NCBI RefSeq assembly: GCF_002127325.2
Contig: NC_035437.2
Span: forward strand, 171,743,378-171,807,377
Length of the DNA stretch: 64,000 nucleotides
Direction: 5' to 3'
Source of the DNA: Helianthus annuus
Lineage: Eukaryota; Streptophyta; Magnoliopsida; Asterales; Asteraceae
Within the stretch, counting starts at the first letter, position 1. Each line of letters opens with the position of its first letter. The position numbers were made by a program, and so were the translations under genes. This document shows positions 43,565 to 54,885 of the stretch, one piece after another. The notes under the pieces are model-generated. The model was not told where the DNA came from and made no database searches. It saw only the letters and a list, made by a program, of their open reading frames with translations.

Positions 43565-44094
43565 TAGTATGTAATATCCTAACACGCTTTAACGGAAAGA
43601 CGCAGCGGAAATTCGTACCATAAAAATTTCTTTCATTAAAAACGTTTTGACCTACTTGCAAGTTCATTATGAAATACCTTCTTACAATATATGCATCTTT
43701 TGTACTCTTTTACATATTAAAAGCATAACTTATAACTATCATTTTACATAATCAAACATTCCCGTACAATCTATCTCGTGACTCGGTCTTGATCGCTACA
43801 CCTCATGGTGATAATCTGTGATTTGTACAACCTGCACCCACCACATATATTCACAACATTAGTACACGTTATATACGAGCGAGATTCTTAATCATGTAAC
43901 CTCGTTACGTTCTATCCACATTTACTTTCCATCACATCATCCTTCTAGAATTATTCATTCCATTCGGGTGTCTAATCCTTGACGAAACTTCAATATAGTA
44001 CCTGCACTACATTCATTCTCGAGGCACACTGTTAATAACGTCAATACTTAAGTGTATTGAAACCACGTATGGAATACATACATGACTGTGTACA

Positions 44095-44480
44095 TACATT
44101 CCTACTCACATAACAAACATACATACATAACTACGTATAAACATACCTTCTCGCATACATACGTACATACATAACTACATACAACATACATACTCACATA
44201 CATACATACATACATAACTACGTATAAACATACCTTCTCGCATACATACGTACATACATAACTACATACAACATACATACTCACATACATACAAACATAC
44301 CTTCTCGCATACATACGTACATACATAACTACATACAACATACATACTCACATACATACAAACATACCTTCTCGCATACATACGTACATACATAACTACA
44401 TACCAACATACCCTCTCGCATACATACTTACATACTTAACTACATACAAACATACCTTCATAAAACGGATCATAACTACA
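44095..44480. repeat. ACATAC-rich minisatellite in LTR
   Basis: Units containing ACATACCTTCTCGCATACAT recur at about 44141, 44228, 44295, 44362, 44406 and 44450, i.e. spacings 87, 67, 67, 44 and 44, showing stepwise shortening. The Tyr/Val/Cys open frame on the - strand across it is an artefact. Confidence 0.88.
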
Positions 44481-44877
44481 CACATGCACACCTTCACTCA
44501 CACGTACATGTACCTACATAATTACATAAACACATTCGTACATACATACTGACTCGTATTCATAATTACTTATTAGCTTAAGAGTGTTGGGAATAAGTTA
44601 AATCAATACATACATGCCCACATACTTAGTTCATTACCCCGCATACTCGCTCCCACAACCCCATCCTTCCCACACGTCATAAATGCTTTTTAAATGCCCT
44701 TCGGGTATGTTTCGGATCTTAAGAATGAGTTCCAAACTCATCCGTAACTTACCAAGCCTTTCGGTGGGGTTGAGGAACATTATAAGGACTTAACGAGGCT
44801 TGGAATGGGTCCACGGGGTCCGAATTCGAAGGAAAAACAAAGAAATCCACAAACTTTACATTTGTACCTGACCTCCA

Positions 44878-45010
44878 CCGTAAGCTACGGTGGCTACCGT
44901 AGCTTACGGTGGCCCCAAAAGCTTTACGGTAGTTCTATACTGTCTTACGGCAGAAAGAGGAACCCAGCTCCCACCGTAGCTTACGGTGGGCACCGTAAGC
45001 TACGGTGATG
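44878..45010. repeat. CACCGTA...TACGGTG palindrome cluster in LTR
   Basis: CCACCGTA-AGC-TACGGTGG, then CACCGTA-GCT-TACGGTGG, a degenerate middle part, and two more copies near 44972-45007. Comparable palindromes occur in the solo LTR at 14708-14840, where the loop is A instead of AGC/GCT. Confidence 0.85.
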
Positions 45011-47574
45011 CCCAGTTCAGCTCCCCAATTTAATACTAAAACTCGCATAACTCGTTCGTTTTGCATCCGTTTCACTTGAAACCTGTTCCTAAACATCCGT
45101 AAAACAATTCCTTACGTATTAGACTAAGAATCCTTACCCCGGGTCCTTATTCATTACCAGTTTTATTATCGTTACCTCACTTATTCTTATTTATCCGACC
45201 CGTTTGGTCCACAAACTACCTTCGACTATCTATATCAATACTTACCTCAATACTTTCAATCATTTCATACCATACATAGCTTCCCTTCATTTACAAACAA
45301 GAAAGTCCTTATGTATGCTAAGAAGTGAGTCGGAAGTCACTTACCTTAAGCGTTAGTGTTCATGCTTGATTCCTCGCCTCCGCTTGACCCGTTAACCTTC
45401 CGTTCTTGAGTCCATGCTAATGTGATTCCTATCCTTTCATGTCATCACAATTACATTATGATTTAGCATATTTGCTCATTCATACTAATATTCGTTTCCT
45501 TCCATTCATACATTACTTGACTTTATATTACCCAAATACCACATACACAAAGCATAGACCTTCCCATATTCATACAACTCAATTATCATCATTTACGACA
45601 CATAGATCATTTACTACGATACACATGACTTTTCTGCTATTATAATCATGTCCGAAAAGCTAATCACGCTATACATTCATTATTGACCTTCAAGAAGTCA
45701 AATGTCCTATTTACATACTTTCAACTTATGAACATGTATCCTTCTTAATAGGGTAGCTTATATTAATGACGTGACATTTATTTCATACAAAATGTTGTGT
45801 GACACAACCCACTACATAATTACCTAGTCACATACTCGTCATACAAGCTCCAAATGCATAAACTTGACTCACGCATATATTCAACCCGAATTCTTATACG
45901 AGTTCCATCTAGAGCACATTCTTCAAGTTAGTAAACTACTAGTCATATCATTATCATATTCCATTCATATATGTCAAGCCGTTTCCTACAATCTCACGTC
46001 CTAACTTCACTTAGGCATTTCATCAAACACTTGGTGTGCTTACACCATTTAATGCACAATATACAACTAATTCATGCATAATATTACAAGTTCATGTCAA
46101 GATCATCAAGTTCCACTTAGAATCATATAATCCTCATAATATGCCCAAATTAACTAACTATCACTCTTTACATACTACATCATACATAAACTTTATACAA
46201 CAATTAAACATGCATGATTATCCATATCATCATCTTCACTACTACATGTGGGTTTCAACTCGAATCATCTAATTAACGTAAACCATGTGTAATCTATGCT
46301 CTATATCATGATACTAATACATTCTCATGCTCAATTTCATCCCAATTCATGGATTAAGACATAACCCATTTCATACAAGATCACCAATCTTAGTTTTGAG
46401 ACATACCTTTTGATCCTCTTGTGATGGTGAGCATTAATCCGTGTTTATTCATGATTTTGAGCTTCGATTCAACCTTCAATTTGGAACTTCTTTAAGAACT
46501 AGGGTTTACACCCCTTTGTTCTTCTCCAGAGCATTCCACGCACACACACACGATGTATGTGTGTTGTGTGTTATGATTTTGTTTATTAAAACATAACTTT
46601 CCCCCTTGTTCATATATGGTCCCTCAAGTTTGTTCCCTTGTTTGCTTTGCTAAACTTTTGACTAGGTATAATAACCTAGTTACTACATTCTATTTTATTA
46701 AACATGGGGTCTCACTAGCAAATTTAGTAATTCGAGTTTTTGGGGCGTTACTTAACTAGGTTAAATAACCTAGTCGTTTATTTCATGCTAAGTCATATAA
46801 GAACACATGGCAATTATAAACATTCGGGTTTTGGGATGTTACAAGTCTACCCCTCTTAAAGAAGGTTTCGTCCCCGAAACCTTTCTCACTCATAGTAATC
46901 CAATACTACTTCTACTTTTCAAGTTGTTCATCCACAATACTTATATTAGTTTCTGCTCCAGAGCTCTTATTAGTGTCTTTTACCTTATAATACTAGCTAT
47001 TAGCACATATCATCACTAGCGTTTCATTCATCGGTTTTATTCCAATTGTATACAATTATTAATCATACGGACCTAAGTCTGCGGCTTGTTTCTAACTTCC
47101 TACATAAGCATATTTCCTTCATATATTTGTTAATCGAAATAAATCGATTTATTTTATACCACTCATACCTCACATACTATCTTTGCATTTTGTTCACTAT
47201 GAGCCATCTTCAACATTCCATTACTATCATTACTTCTGATTACCTTTAAGCTCTTAGAAGGGGTCGATATATTATTATTCGCATACTATAATCATTCAAA
47301 GACTTAGTATTACAACCAAAATCACCCTTCTCAAACCTACTTATCCGTACTTACCATGGAGACTAAGCATTATTTCCATGGTTACTATCGTTATTTATGC
47401 CATGCGTATCTTTTCTGCAATGTCTTGTTCAAATGAACATGGCCAACAAGCCGAGCATCAAAGTTAGCATTTCTTGACAATATTTGCCGTCTCTTATATT
47501 TTATCAGAATTTCCACAGTTACGAGCATTCAAGTTCAATACTACCCGACGATCATTACGAACATTGATACGTGG

Positions 47575-49408
47575 TCGAATAACGGTGTTCAGTTGTGTCT
47601 AAGTTTGAGTTTTTACTTGACTTTTTATTCCGAATCGCCTACTTTTAATTAGATTTGTGTTTTGCAGGTTTAATGGAGTTTAAGGTGCTTTTCGGGAGGT
47701 TTACAGGCCACCGGGAGCAAACGGGATCAACCGGGGATGTGAAATGAACAAAACCGGGTTAATCACGAAGTTTGGATGTGTTTTGGGTGCTGTTAATGGA
47801 TTTAAAATGAATATATTGTAAGATGGCATGATAGAGGGCTGAATTACGAGTACGTGGGCGAAAACGGTGAGTAAAACGGAGCTAAAACGAAGAAGTTATG
47901 AAGAAAACAAAAAGGGAGGTTTATAGGCACCGTCGGCGACGCCCAGGGGGCCGTCGGCGACGCCCCTCAGAAGTGTCCGTCGCTAAAAAGTCGCGTAAAC
48001 AGGAAAATAGGCCGTCGCAAGCTTTTGGAAGATCCAGCCAGCGTCGGGGACGCCGCCAGGAGCGTCGGCGACGCTGCCCCTGGTGGCCGTCGCGAAATTC
48101 TTGTTTTTTTCTTGTTTTTGACGAGTTTTAAAGCCTGTGTTAACCTATTTTCGGGGGTTACACATTATTTTGAGTTGGGAACTTGTTCTTGGAGCCAAGA
48201 TACACCACCATTCCATCTCTAATTCCATCTATCAACATCTCCTACCCGAATCAAGAATCATCCATCATCATTGAAGGCAATCTTGATTCCTAACCCTAGT
48301 TCACCCAATCATTCACCATTCCACCATCACCATCCATCACCAACCTTCATCATTCATCAATCATCCAATCGAGCTTCAAGATGACTCCATCCGCATTCCA
48401 AACATCCGGTGATCAAGTTGCATCAACCATGAGCGGCTAATCATCTCGGTTTCACCCCGGTGTAGGTAGTTGTTAATTCTAGGGTTTCGAATTGTTCTTG
48501 TTTTAACTTAGTGACAATTTGTATTTAGTTTTTGAAACTCTTGACAATAGTATTACATTTGTTACGAATTCGTGAATTGTCGAGCGATGTTAAAAGTTAT
48601 GACTTTGCGAAACGGTGATATGTAATTGTACATTGTCATTGTTAGGATTTACTTGTGTTGATTACAAAGTGTCTTTTTGTCCGTTCTTCGGGGCGTTGAT
48701 AGTTAGTAGCACCTAAGTCACGGTACACTAAATCCGTTAATCAAATGCATTTGAGTTGAAACTAGAACTTGTAGAAATCCTAGGTTAATAATTACCGAAA
48801 CCGGGTGTGATTCTCTTTTAATATTATTGTTCTAGTATCCAAAATTCTTGCAATCGTTAAGTAGTAGTTGTTAATTAAGTAATTCAATTTCAGTAATCCA
48901 AATTCACATTTTTCTACTAAACAAAAATACAAAAATATCTGGCAAGCTTCATAATTGTGACAAGTTTTTTATAATTCAGTCAAATTCATACACAAACCAC
49001 ATACTCTTCGTGGATCGACCCCTTACTACCACTGACACATTGTTAAGGGTAATTTGGGCATATAAATATTATCTTTGACCGGAGCGCGACACTCCGATCA
49101 AATTTTGTCGGGTGTGATTCCCTTTTAATATTATTGTTTTCATATCCAGAAACTCTTGCAATCGTTACGTAGTAGTTGTTAATTAAGCAATTCAATTTCA
49201 GTAATCCAATTTCACATCTTTCAATTAAACGAAAACCCAAAAATACTTTAGCAAGCTTCATAAATTGTGACAAGTTTTATAATTCAGTCAAATCCATACA
49301 CAAACCACATACTCTTCGTGGATCGACCCCTTACTACCACTGACACATTGTTAAGGGTAATTTGGGCATATAAATATTATCTTTGACCGGAGCGCGACAC
49401 TCCGATCA
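47575..49408 (+). mobile_element. Solo LTR (1834 bp) nested in the 43570-50455 element
   Basis: TGATACGTGG to CGACACTCCGATCA with perfect 5-bp duplication AACAT (47570-47574, 49409-49413). The phrase CTTCGTGGATCGACCCC near the 3' end is typical of long gypsy (Tat/Athila-type) LTRs, an inference from resemblance. It contains GCCGTCGGCGACGCC palindromic repeats (about 47930-48095) and a 307-bp tandem duplication at its 3' end (48803-49109 and 49110-49408). Confidence 0.87.
48803..49408 (+). repeat. ~307-bp tandem duplication at the end of the solo LTR
   Basis: Both copies run from GGGTGTGATTC to CGCGACACTCCGATCAAA and include CTCTTCGTGGATCGACCCC. The copies differ mainly by small indels. The LTR therefore has two equivalent 3' end regions in direct order. 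Confidence 0.88.
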
Positions 49409-49445
49409 AACATTTTGAAATTTACTTTGCATTTTGCATTACGGT

Positions 49446-49446
49446 T

Positions 49447-49492
<46 letters not shown>
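49446..49492. repeat. (TA)n microsatellite
   Basis: About 23 TA units shortly after the nested solo LTR; a shorter tract lies at 49788-49810. The rest of 49493-50141 is AT-rich interior of the LTR element, with GAATCCGTCTCGCGGATTC-type short repeats at 50010-50135. Confidence 0.85.
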
Positions 49493-49493
<1 letters not shown>

Positions 49494-50141
49494 TCTATTC
49501 TGACACATCCATCTCTAGTCGAGTACTAACCTCCTATTAAAGTTACACCCCTTTTTATACATACCTCTCGGAAGTAGATTCCATTGATTTGTTATCCATA
49601 CCTTACGAAGATCATTCCTTTCTGATTAGTGACATTGCGTGTCCATTCATCAAGCTCACCTATGAGCACAAAACTTAAAATATCAAAACATTAACTAACG
49701 AGTCCAAATGGCAATCGCCATCTGACTCGCATGACCCATTTATCCTTTCGACCTTCTCACATGCAACGCATTCGCATAATTACATTCATATATATATATA
49801 TATATATATGAAAATTTAAGCATAGTTTGAATCATATCACTTAAGAAACATTTACTTGTCTGGTTCGTAATTACTTACACCTTCGGATATTTTCACTCCT
49901 ATCATACTTTTGTTCATTTGCTTTACATTTACTTATATGACTTGTGTGACACAATCATGGTCAAACTATTGACTTCTTCTCAAGTAGACTAGCTTTAGTC
50001 TTTTATATCTTAAATCCGTTTCGCGGATTCGAACACCTTACCCATACCTTTCGTACCTTTCATGTTTTGAATCCGTCTCACTGATTTAAATATTTCATTC
50101 ATCTCTTTCATTCTTTGAATTCGTCTCGCGGATTCAAGCAT

Positions 50142-50455
50142 TGCATTCCACGCACACACACACGATGTATGTGTGTTGTGTGTTATGATTTTGTTTATTA
50201 AAACATAACTTTCCCCCTTGTTCATATATGGTCCCTCAAGTTTGTTCCCTTGTTTGCTTTGCTAAACTTTTGACTAGGTATAATAACCTAGTTACTACAT
50301 TCTATTTTATTAAACATAGGGTCTCACTAGCAAATTTAGTAATTCGAGTTTTTGGGGCGTTACTTAACTAGGTTAAATAATCTAGTCGTTTATTTCATGC
50401 TAAGTCATATAAGAACACATGGCAATTATAAACATTCGGGTTTTGGGATGTTACA
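50142..50455 (-). repeat. 5' LTR remnant of the 43570-50455 element
   Basis: Nearly identical to about 46530-46843 (GCATTCCACGCACACACACA onward to GGGATGTTACA). The remaining ~2.9 kb of this LTR and the primer-binding site are missing. The junction lies at GCATTCCACGC. Confidence 0.8.
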
Positions 50456-50622
50456 TAGTAGGTTAAAAATGTATATTATATATAGTACAAGGCTAAATTT
50501 GAAACATTAAAAAATGAATGGGTTAATTTGTAAAACTTGTAAAATAAAGTAGAGGCTATAAATGACAATCAGCAAAGCGAAGGGGAGCTTAAGTCAAAAA
50601 TGCTATTTTCTTATATGTGAGA

Positions 50623-51028
50623 GAGTAAATTACAAAAATCGTTCTTTATGCATGTCACTTATTGGAAACTATATCCTTTATCTTCAATAATTACAGAAAA
50701 TATACTCGATGTTTACAAACCCTTGCAAGTTATATCCTTTAGCCCTAACCCAGTTTTGTGGTTAAATCTGACCAAATAGACCCCACATGAGGGTATTTTC
50801 ATCATTTTACTCTCAAGTGGGGTCCATTTGGTCAGATTTAACCACAAAAATACCCTCGTGCGGGGTCCATTTGGTCAGATTTAACTACAAAAATTAACTG
50901 AGTTAGGGCTAAAGAACATAACTTGCAAGAGTTTGCAAACATCGAGTATGTTTTCTATAACTATTAAAGACAAAGGACACAGTTTGCAATAAGTGACATA
51001 CATAAAGAACTATTTTTGTAATTTACTC
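50623..51028. mobile_element. Mutator-like foldback element F
   Basis: A 406-bp foldback: left end GAGTAAATTACAAAAATCG, right end GTAATTTACTC. Flanks TATGTGAGA (50614-50622) and TATATGAGA (51029-51037) agree at 8 of 9. The arms carry CATTTGGTCAGATTTAAC and ACTTGCAAGAGTTTGCAAAC words, again unrelated to A-E internally. Confidence 0.82.
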
Positions 51029-51427
51029 TATATGAGATAACTAAGGTTGCAAGCACAAAAAATAAAATATGAAGAAAGAAGGGCCATGTGAGTAATCAAC
51101 GACTTCGGTATTGCCTAACATGTATGTCAATCGGCAGCAAGAAAAATCAATCACAACAAGACATTCAAACAACATTTACGTCAAATGACATAAAAATGGT
51201 AGTTATTTTTACGTCAATGTCTAATCGTTGCAACAATTGTACTACTTTTACATCAACGTGGCTATGTTTTTCAAAAAAGTAATTAACCCGGTATTGAGTT
51301 TCCATTAATTTATTTAGATTAATGATCAAACTAGTAGATTTTAACAAAGTTATTAATGACTATCTTAGTAATATATATAGTATAGCACGCTAGTGTTGTT
51401 CCCATTTAGTAATATAACAAAGATTTA

Positions 51428-51738
51428 GGGGCTGTTTGGCAACATCTGAATGATTAAGTGCTGAACCAGTAAGAGGTCTGAACTATTAAGTGCTGAACCA
51501 GTAAGAGGTAACCATTAAGAGCCTGTATAATGCTTAACCGTTTAGAAGCAAATGTCTGACCAATTCAGATTAGAGATGTTAACCATTCAGACTCCGTATA
51601 AATCTTAACCATTCAGAGGCAAATGTCTGAACCATTCAGACATCTTCTCACGAAACAAACAGTCTGAACCATTAAGTGCTGAACCAGTAAGAGGTCTGAA
51701 CCATTAAGAGACTCATTAAGAGGTAAACAATCAGCCCC
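51428..51738. mobile_element. Tourist-like MITE with GGGGCTGTTTGG end (311 bp)
   Basis: Left end GGGGCTGTTTGGCAAC; right end read inward GGGGCTGATTGTTTAC; TTA on both sides (51425-51427, 51739-51741). The interior consists of TCTGAACCATTAAGTGCTGA and CATTCAGAC words. Non-coding. Confidence 0.8.
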
Positions 51739-51741
51739 TTA

Positions 51742-52166
51742 AACGGTATATTTTTGTTTGATTTTCCCTTTTAATAATACAACAAAGACACTAAATGCTA
51801 CATTTTTGTTTGATTCTTCTACATGGGTTGGTGAGATAAGAATTTTCATTTAATAAAATTTTCCAACGTGGAGGTTTCAAAGAGGATAAGATTATAAGAA
51901 CCAAAGCCATCTTCTTCATCGTACTTTTGTCTTTTACTAGCATAACATGGCCACAAGCCACTCATATAAAAGTTATATGAAGTGCTAAAAAGGTTGAAAT
52001 AGTTACAATTATTTGTAATAATAAAACTATGTCATTAGAACTTTTATTTCGTATTCATGTAATTATCAAAACTAAAGTTACATGTAAAAGAAATTAATTT
52101 GTTGTGATAAGTTAGGTTGAGTTTGAGAGAAAGGGATTGATAGTAGTGTGGATAAAGGTGGATTTC
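51742..52166. other. Unassigned AT-rich DNA
   Basis: No gene or clear repeat is recognised. Short Lys/Ile/Asn-rich open frames only. Confidence 0.35.
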
Positions 52167-52387
52167 TATGGTGGATAATAAGTTTTTTAGGGTTTTTGTG
52201 TGCGTAAGATATTTTATTATTAATAGTTTTTTTTTTTTTTTCATTTTTAGCTAATTTTCAAATATGATATTTATGAGAGCTATGGTGGATAATAAGTTTT
52301 TTAGGGTTTTTGTGTGCATAAGAAATTATTATTATTAGTTTTTTTTTTTCATTTTTAGCTAATTTTCAAATATGATATTTATGAGAG
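52167..52387. repeat. ~114-bp tandem duplication
   Basis: TATGGTGGATAATAAGTTTT through AATATGATATTTATGAGAG occurs at 52167-52280 and 52281-52387. The copies differ in poly-T length and a few bases. Confidence 0.9.
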
Positions 52388-52588
52388 TAATTGATTGTGG
52401 TGTTACATAGTAGTTACATAGTATACTTTTACATTTGTTTCTGTTTATGATGGTGGGTGATTAAGTTGATGGATTACTGGATGTCTGGATTATAATGATA
52501 AGTAAATATATTGAAGAATTGAAGAACATCTATGTCTATGTTAAAATATATTTAAAAACCAAAAATTGAAACTAAGGCGTATGCCAAT

Positions 52589-53943
52589 TCTCTACATATA
52601 CATTTACATTTACAATTCTCATATACATTTACATTTACAAGTGAAAAGGAATAGTGCCAGGCAGGCAGCTTGTCTCGCACTTTCCTATAATACCAATCCA
52701 TTTTTAATTTAATTTTATTCTCAGTTTAAAATTACGCTTTCATCATTCGCTTAAAATTATGATTTTAACCCAAGTTAAAAAATAAATTTATAATTTTGCC
52801 CCTATCTAAAATTACGTTTTCGCCCCCAGCTCAAAATAAAATTATAATTTTGCCCCTTGGCTCAAAATTACGCTTTTGCCCTCGATTCAAAAACTAATTT
52901 TTAATTTTGTTCCCAGTTTAAAAATACGGTTTCGCCCTCCGTTTAAAATTACGCTTTTGCCCCCAGTTCAAAATAAAACGTTCTCTACATATACATTTAC
53001 AAATGAAAAGGAATAGTGCCAGGCAGCTTGCCTGGCATTTTCCTATTGGACCAGCCCATTTTTAATTTAATTTTATTCCCAGTTTAATATTACGCTTTCG
53101 TCTTTCTTTTAAAATACAATTTTGCCCCAAGTTAAAAAATAAACTTATAAAATTTTGCCCCTAGCTAAAATTACATTTTCACCCCCAGCTCAAAATAAAT
53201 TTATACTTTTGCCCCTTGGCTCAAAATTACGCTTTTGCCCTCGATTCAAAAACTAATTTTTAATTTTGTTCCCAGTTTAAAAATACGGTTTCGCCCTCCG
53301 TTTAAAATTACGCTTTTGCCCCCAATTCAAAATAAAACGTTTTTTTCCCTCTAACTCAAAATTACGATACTGCCCTCAGCTCAAAATTACGTTTTTGCCT
53401 CCAGTTCAAAATAAAATTATGTTTTCCCCCTAGCTCAAAATTATTAGCTGCCTGTCACTTCCCTATTGGACCAATTCATTTTTTTTAATTTTATTCCCAG
53501 TTTAAAATTACGTTTTCATCTTTCGTTTAAAATTACGTTTTTGCCCTCAACTCAAAATAAAATTATAATTTTGCCCTAGCTCAAAATACGCTTTTGCCCT
53601 CAGTTTAAAAACTCTTTTTTTAATTTTGTTCCCAGTTTAAAATTACGGTTTCGCCCTCCGTTTAAAATTACGTTTTTGCTCCCAGTTAAAAATAAAATGT
53701 TGTTTTTTCCTGTAGCTCAAAATTATGATTCAGCCCTCAGCTCAAAATTACGTTTTTTCCACAGTTAAAAGTATAATTATGTTTTCCTCCTAGCTCAATA
53801 TTATATTTTGCTCTCAGTTAAAAATCATGATTTCGCCTCCTGTTCAAAATATAATTCCGATTTTGCCCTCTGTACAGACATACATGTTATGAGAGAGAAA
53901 TATTTGCCTTATTGCCCCGCAACGCGGGCGGGGCAAAAACTAG
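52589..53943 (+). mobile_element. Helitron-like element with duplicated 5' head
   Basis: The 3' end GCCCCGCAACGCGGGC hairpin (53914-53934 with its outer pairs) is followed by AAAAA, CTAG (53940-53943) and T. The head TCTCTACATATACATTTAC plus GGAATAGTGCCAGGCAG occurs twice (about 52589 and 52983), so a truncated unit of about 393 bp precedes a longer unit. The body is the TTTTGCCCC / AGCTCAAAATTACG array, also seen at 4640 and 7628. The exact 5' base is not certain. Confidence 0.75.
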
Positions 53944-54189
53944 TTAAAATAAAGAACTTTAATAGGAATAGTTATTTTCCGACCGCGCGTTGCGGCGGGA
54001 CCCAAGGCGTGTCAGCAACGGTAAACAGATACTGAATACCAAGACATAAATAAAATGACGTGGTAAGGATAGTCACTCCGTCATAAAAAACGATTTTAAA
54101 TAACCTAATATATAATAATAGGACCCACACGTCCTACACGTTGGAAATTCGGTTGTTTTCAGTTCAGTTATTACGGTGCTAACACGTTA

Positions 54190-54473
54190 AAATATGGATG
54201 AGCTCAGTACCGGTAACGGCAGCGAAAGTACCAATCCGGAAAATCATCGAAATTAGGTACCGGCACCGAAAATGCTCGGTACAATACGGTATGGTATTTG
54301 AAGGTAAAAATCAATAAATACAGGTATAGTGCTAGACCGGTGTCGAACCGAAAGTAACGATTCTGAAAACGCCAAAAGGTGGGTACCAAATTGGTACCGA
54401 AAATGATTTGGTATAGTAAATTTGGTACCGATACCGGTTCGTTTACAGGATTTGATACGATTTGCTCATCAAT
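54190..54473. repeat. GGTACC-motif repeat, copy 4
   Basis: Ends GATGAGCTCAGTACCGG and, read inward from the right, GATGAGCAAATCGTATC. The interior is GGTACCGAT / ATCGGTACC-type words. No clear target duplication. Confidence 0.6.
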
Positions 54474-54654
54474 ATTCTAAATATCCAAGTTAATTTTACA
54501 TGCTACAATTCATTCATTACAGAAAAAGACAAAAAAAAAAGCAAAATAAGTTATTGTGTATATAAAACCTCATTCAAACGAAATACAGTTTACTTACCCT
54601 GTGTATGAAAAGTAATCTAAACGGTGCAATTACTTGCATTGATGCGTTGCTACA

Positions 54655-54885
54655 GGATTTGATGAGCTCGGTACCAACCGGTATCGAAAACACCGTTACC
54701 GAAATCCCCAAAAGTGGGTACCGATACCGAATATACCTAGTATGGTACGGTTCGGTACTGGTACGGCACCGGTATTTGAGGGTAAAAACCGGTGAATACA
54801 TGTGCAGAACCGGTACCGAAAATACATCGATTTGGTAAATTTGAGACCGGTACATGTACCCGATACCATTTGCTCATCTCTTAAT
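54655..54885. repeat. GGTACC-motif repeat, copy 5
   Basis: Ends GATGAGCTCGGTACC and, read inward, GATGAGCAAATGGTATCGGG. Same family as copies 2-4; the short open frames across it are artefacts. The DNA from 54886 to 55452 holds GAGCCGATCGGCTCG-type words and no gene. Confidence 0.6.

Larger units (their letters stand above)
43570..46843 (-). repeat. 3' LTR (3274 bp) of the 43570-50455 element
   Basis: Sense start TGTAACATCCC, sense end GGATATTACA. Its sense 5' 310 bp (46843 to about 46530) is nearly identical to 50455-50142. It contains an ACATAC minisatellite (44095-44480) and CACCGTA/TACGGTG palindromes (44878-45007). If 46843 is tested as the outer end there is no target duplication, but with 50455 it is perfect. 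Confidence 0.8.
43570..50455 (-). mobile_element. Non-coding gypsy-type LTR element with target duplication TAGTA
   Basis: Starts TGTAATATCC and ends GGGATGTTACA, with TAGTA on both sides (43565-43569, 50456-50460). In - sense: short 5' LTR remnant 50455-50142, residual interior, purine-rich tract AAAGAGGGGTAGACT just before 46843, and a 3.27-kb 3' LTR (46843-43570). Apart from the nested solo LTR (47575-49408), only about 1.46 kb of interior remains and no gag-pol motif is visible. It is a large deletion derivative or a LARD-like element. Confidence 0.82.

Noticed and set aside
44102..44341. Tyr/Val/Met/Cys-rich peptide on the - strand
   Set aside because: Translation of the ACATAC minisatellite inside an LTR.
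43570..46843. 43570-46843 as a complete solo LTR
   Set aside because: Flanks TAGTA and AGTCT do not match; the true partner boundary is 50455, where TAGTA recurs.
47898..48131. Arg-rich 77-codon frame
   Set aside because: Produced by the GTCGGCGACGCC palindromic repeats in a solo LTR; no gene context.
53975..54010. Another Helitron-like 3' end (GACCGCGCGTTGCGGCGGG)
   Set aside because: A hairpin-like GC block is present, but the expected CTRR on the - strand reads CTAT; not supported.
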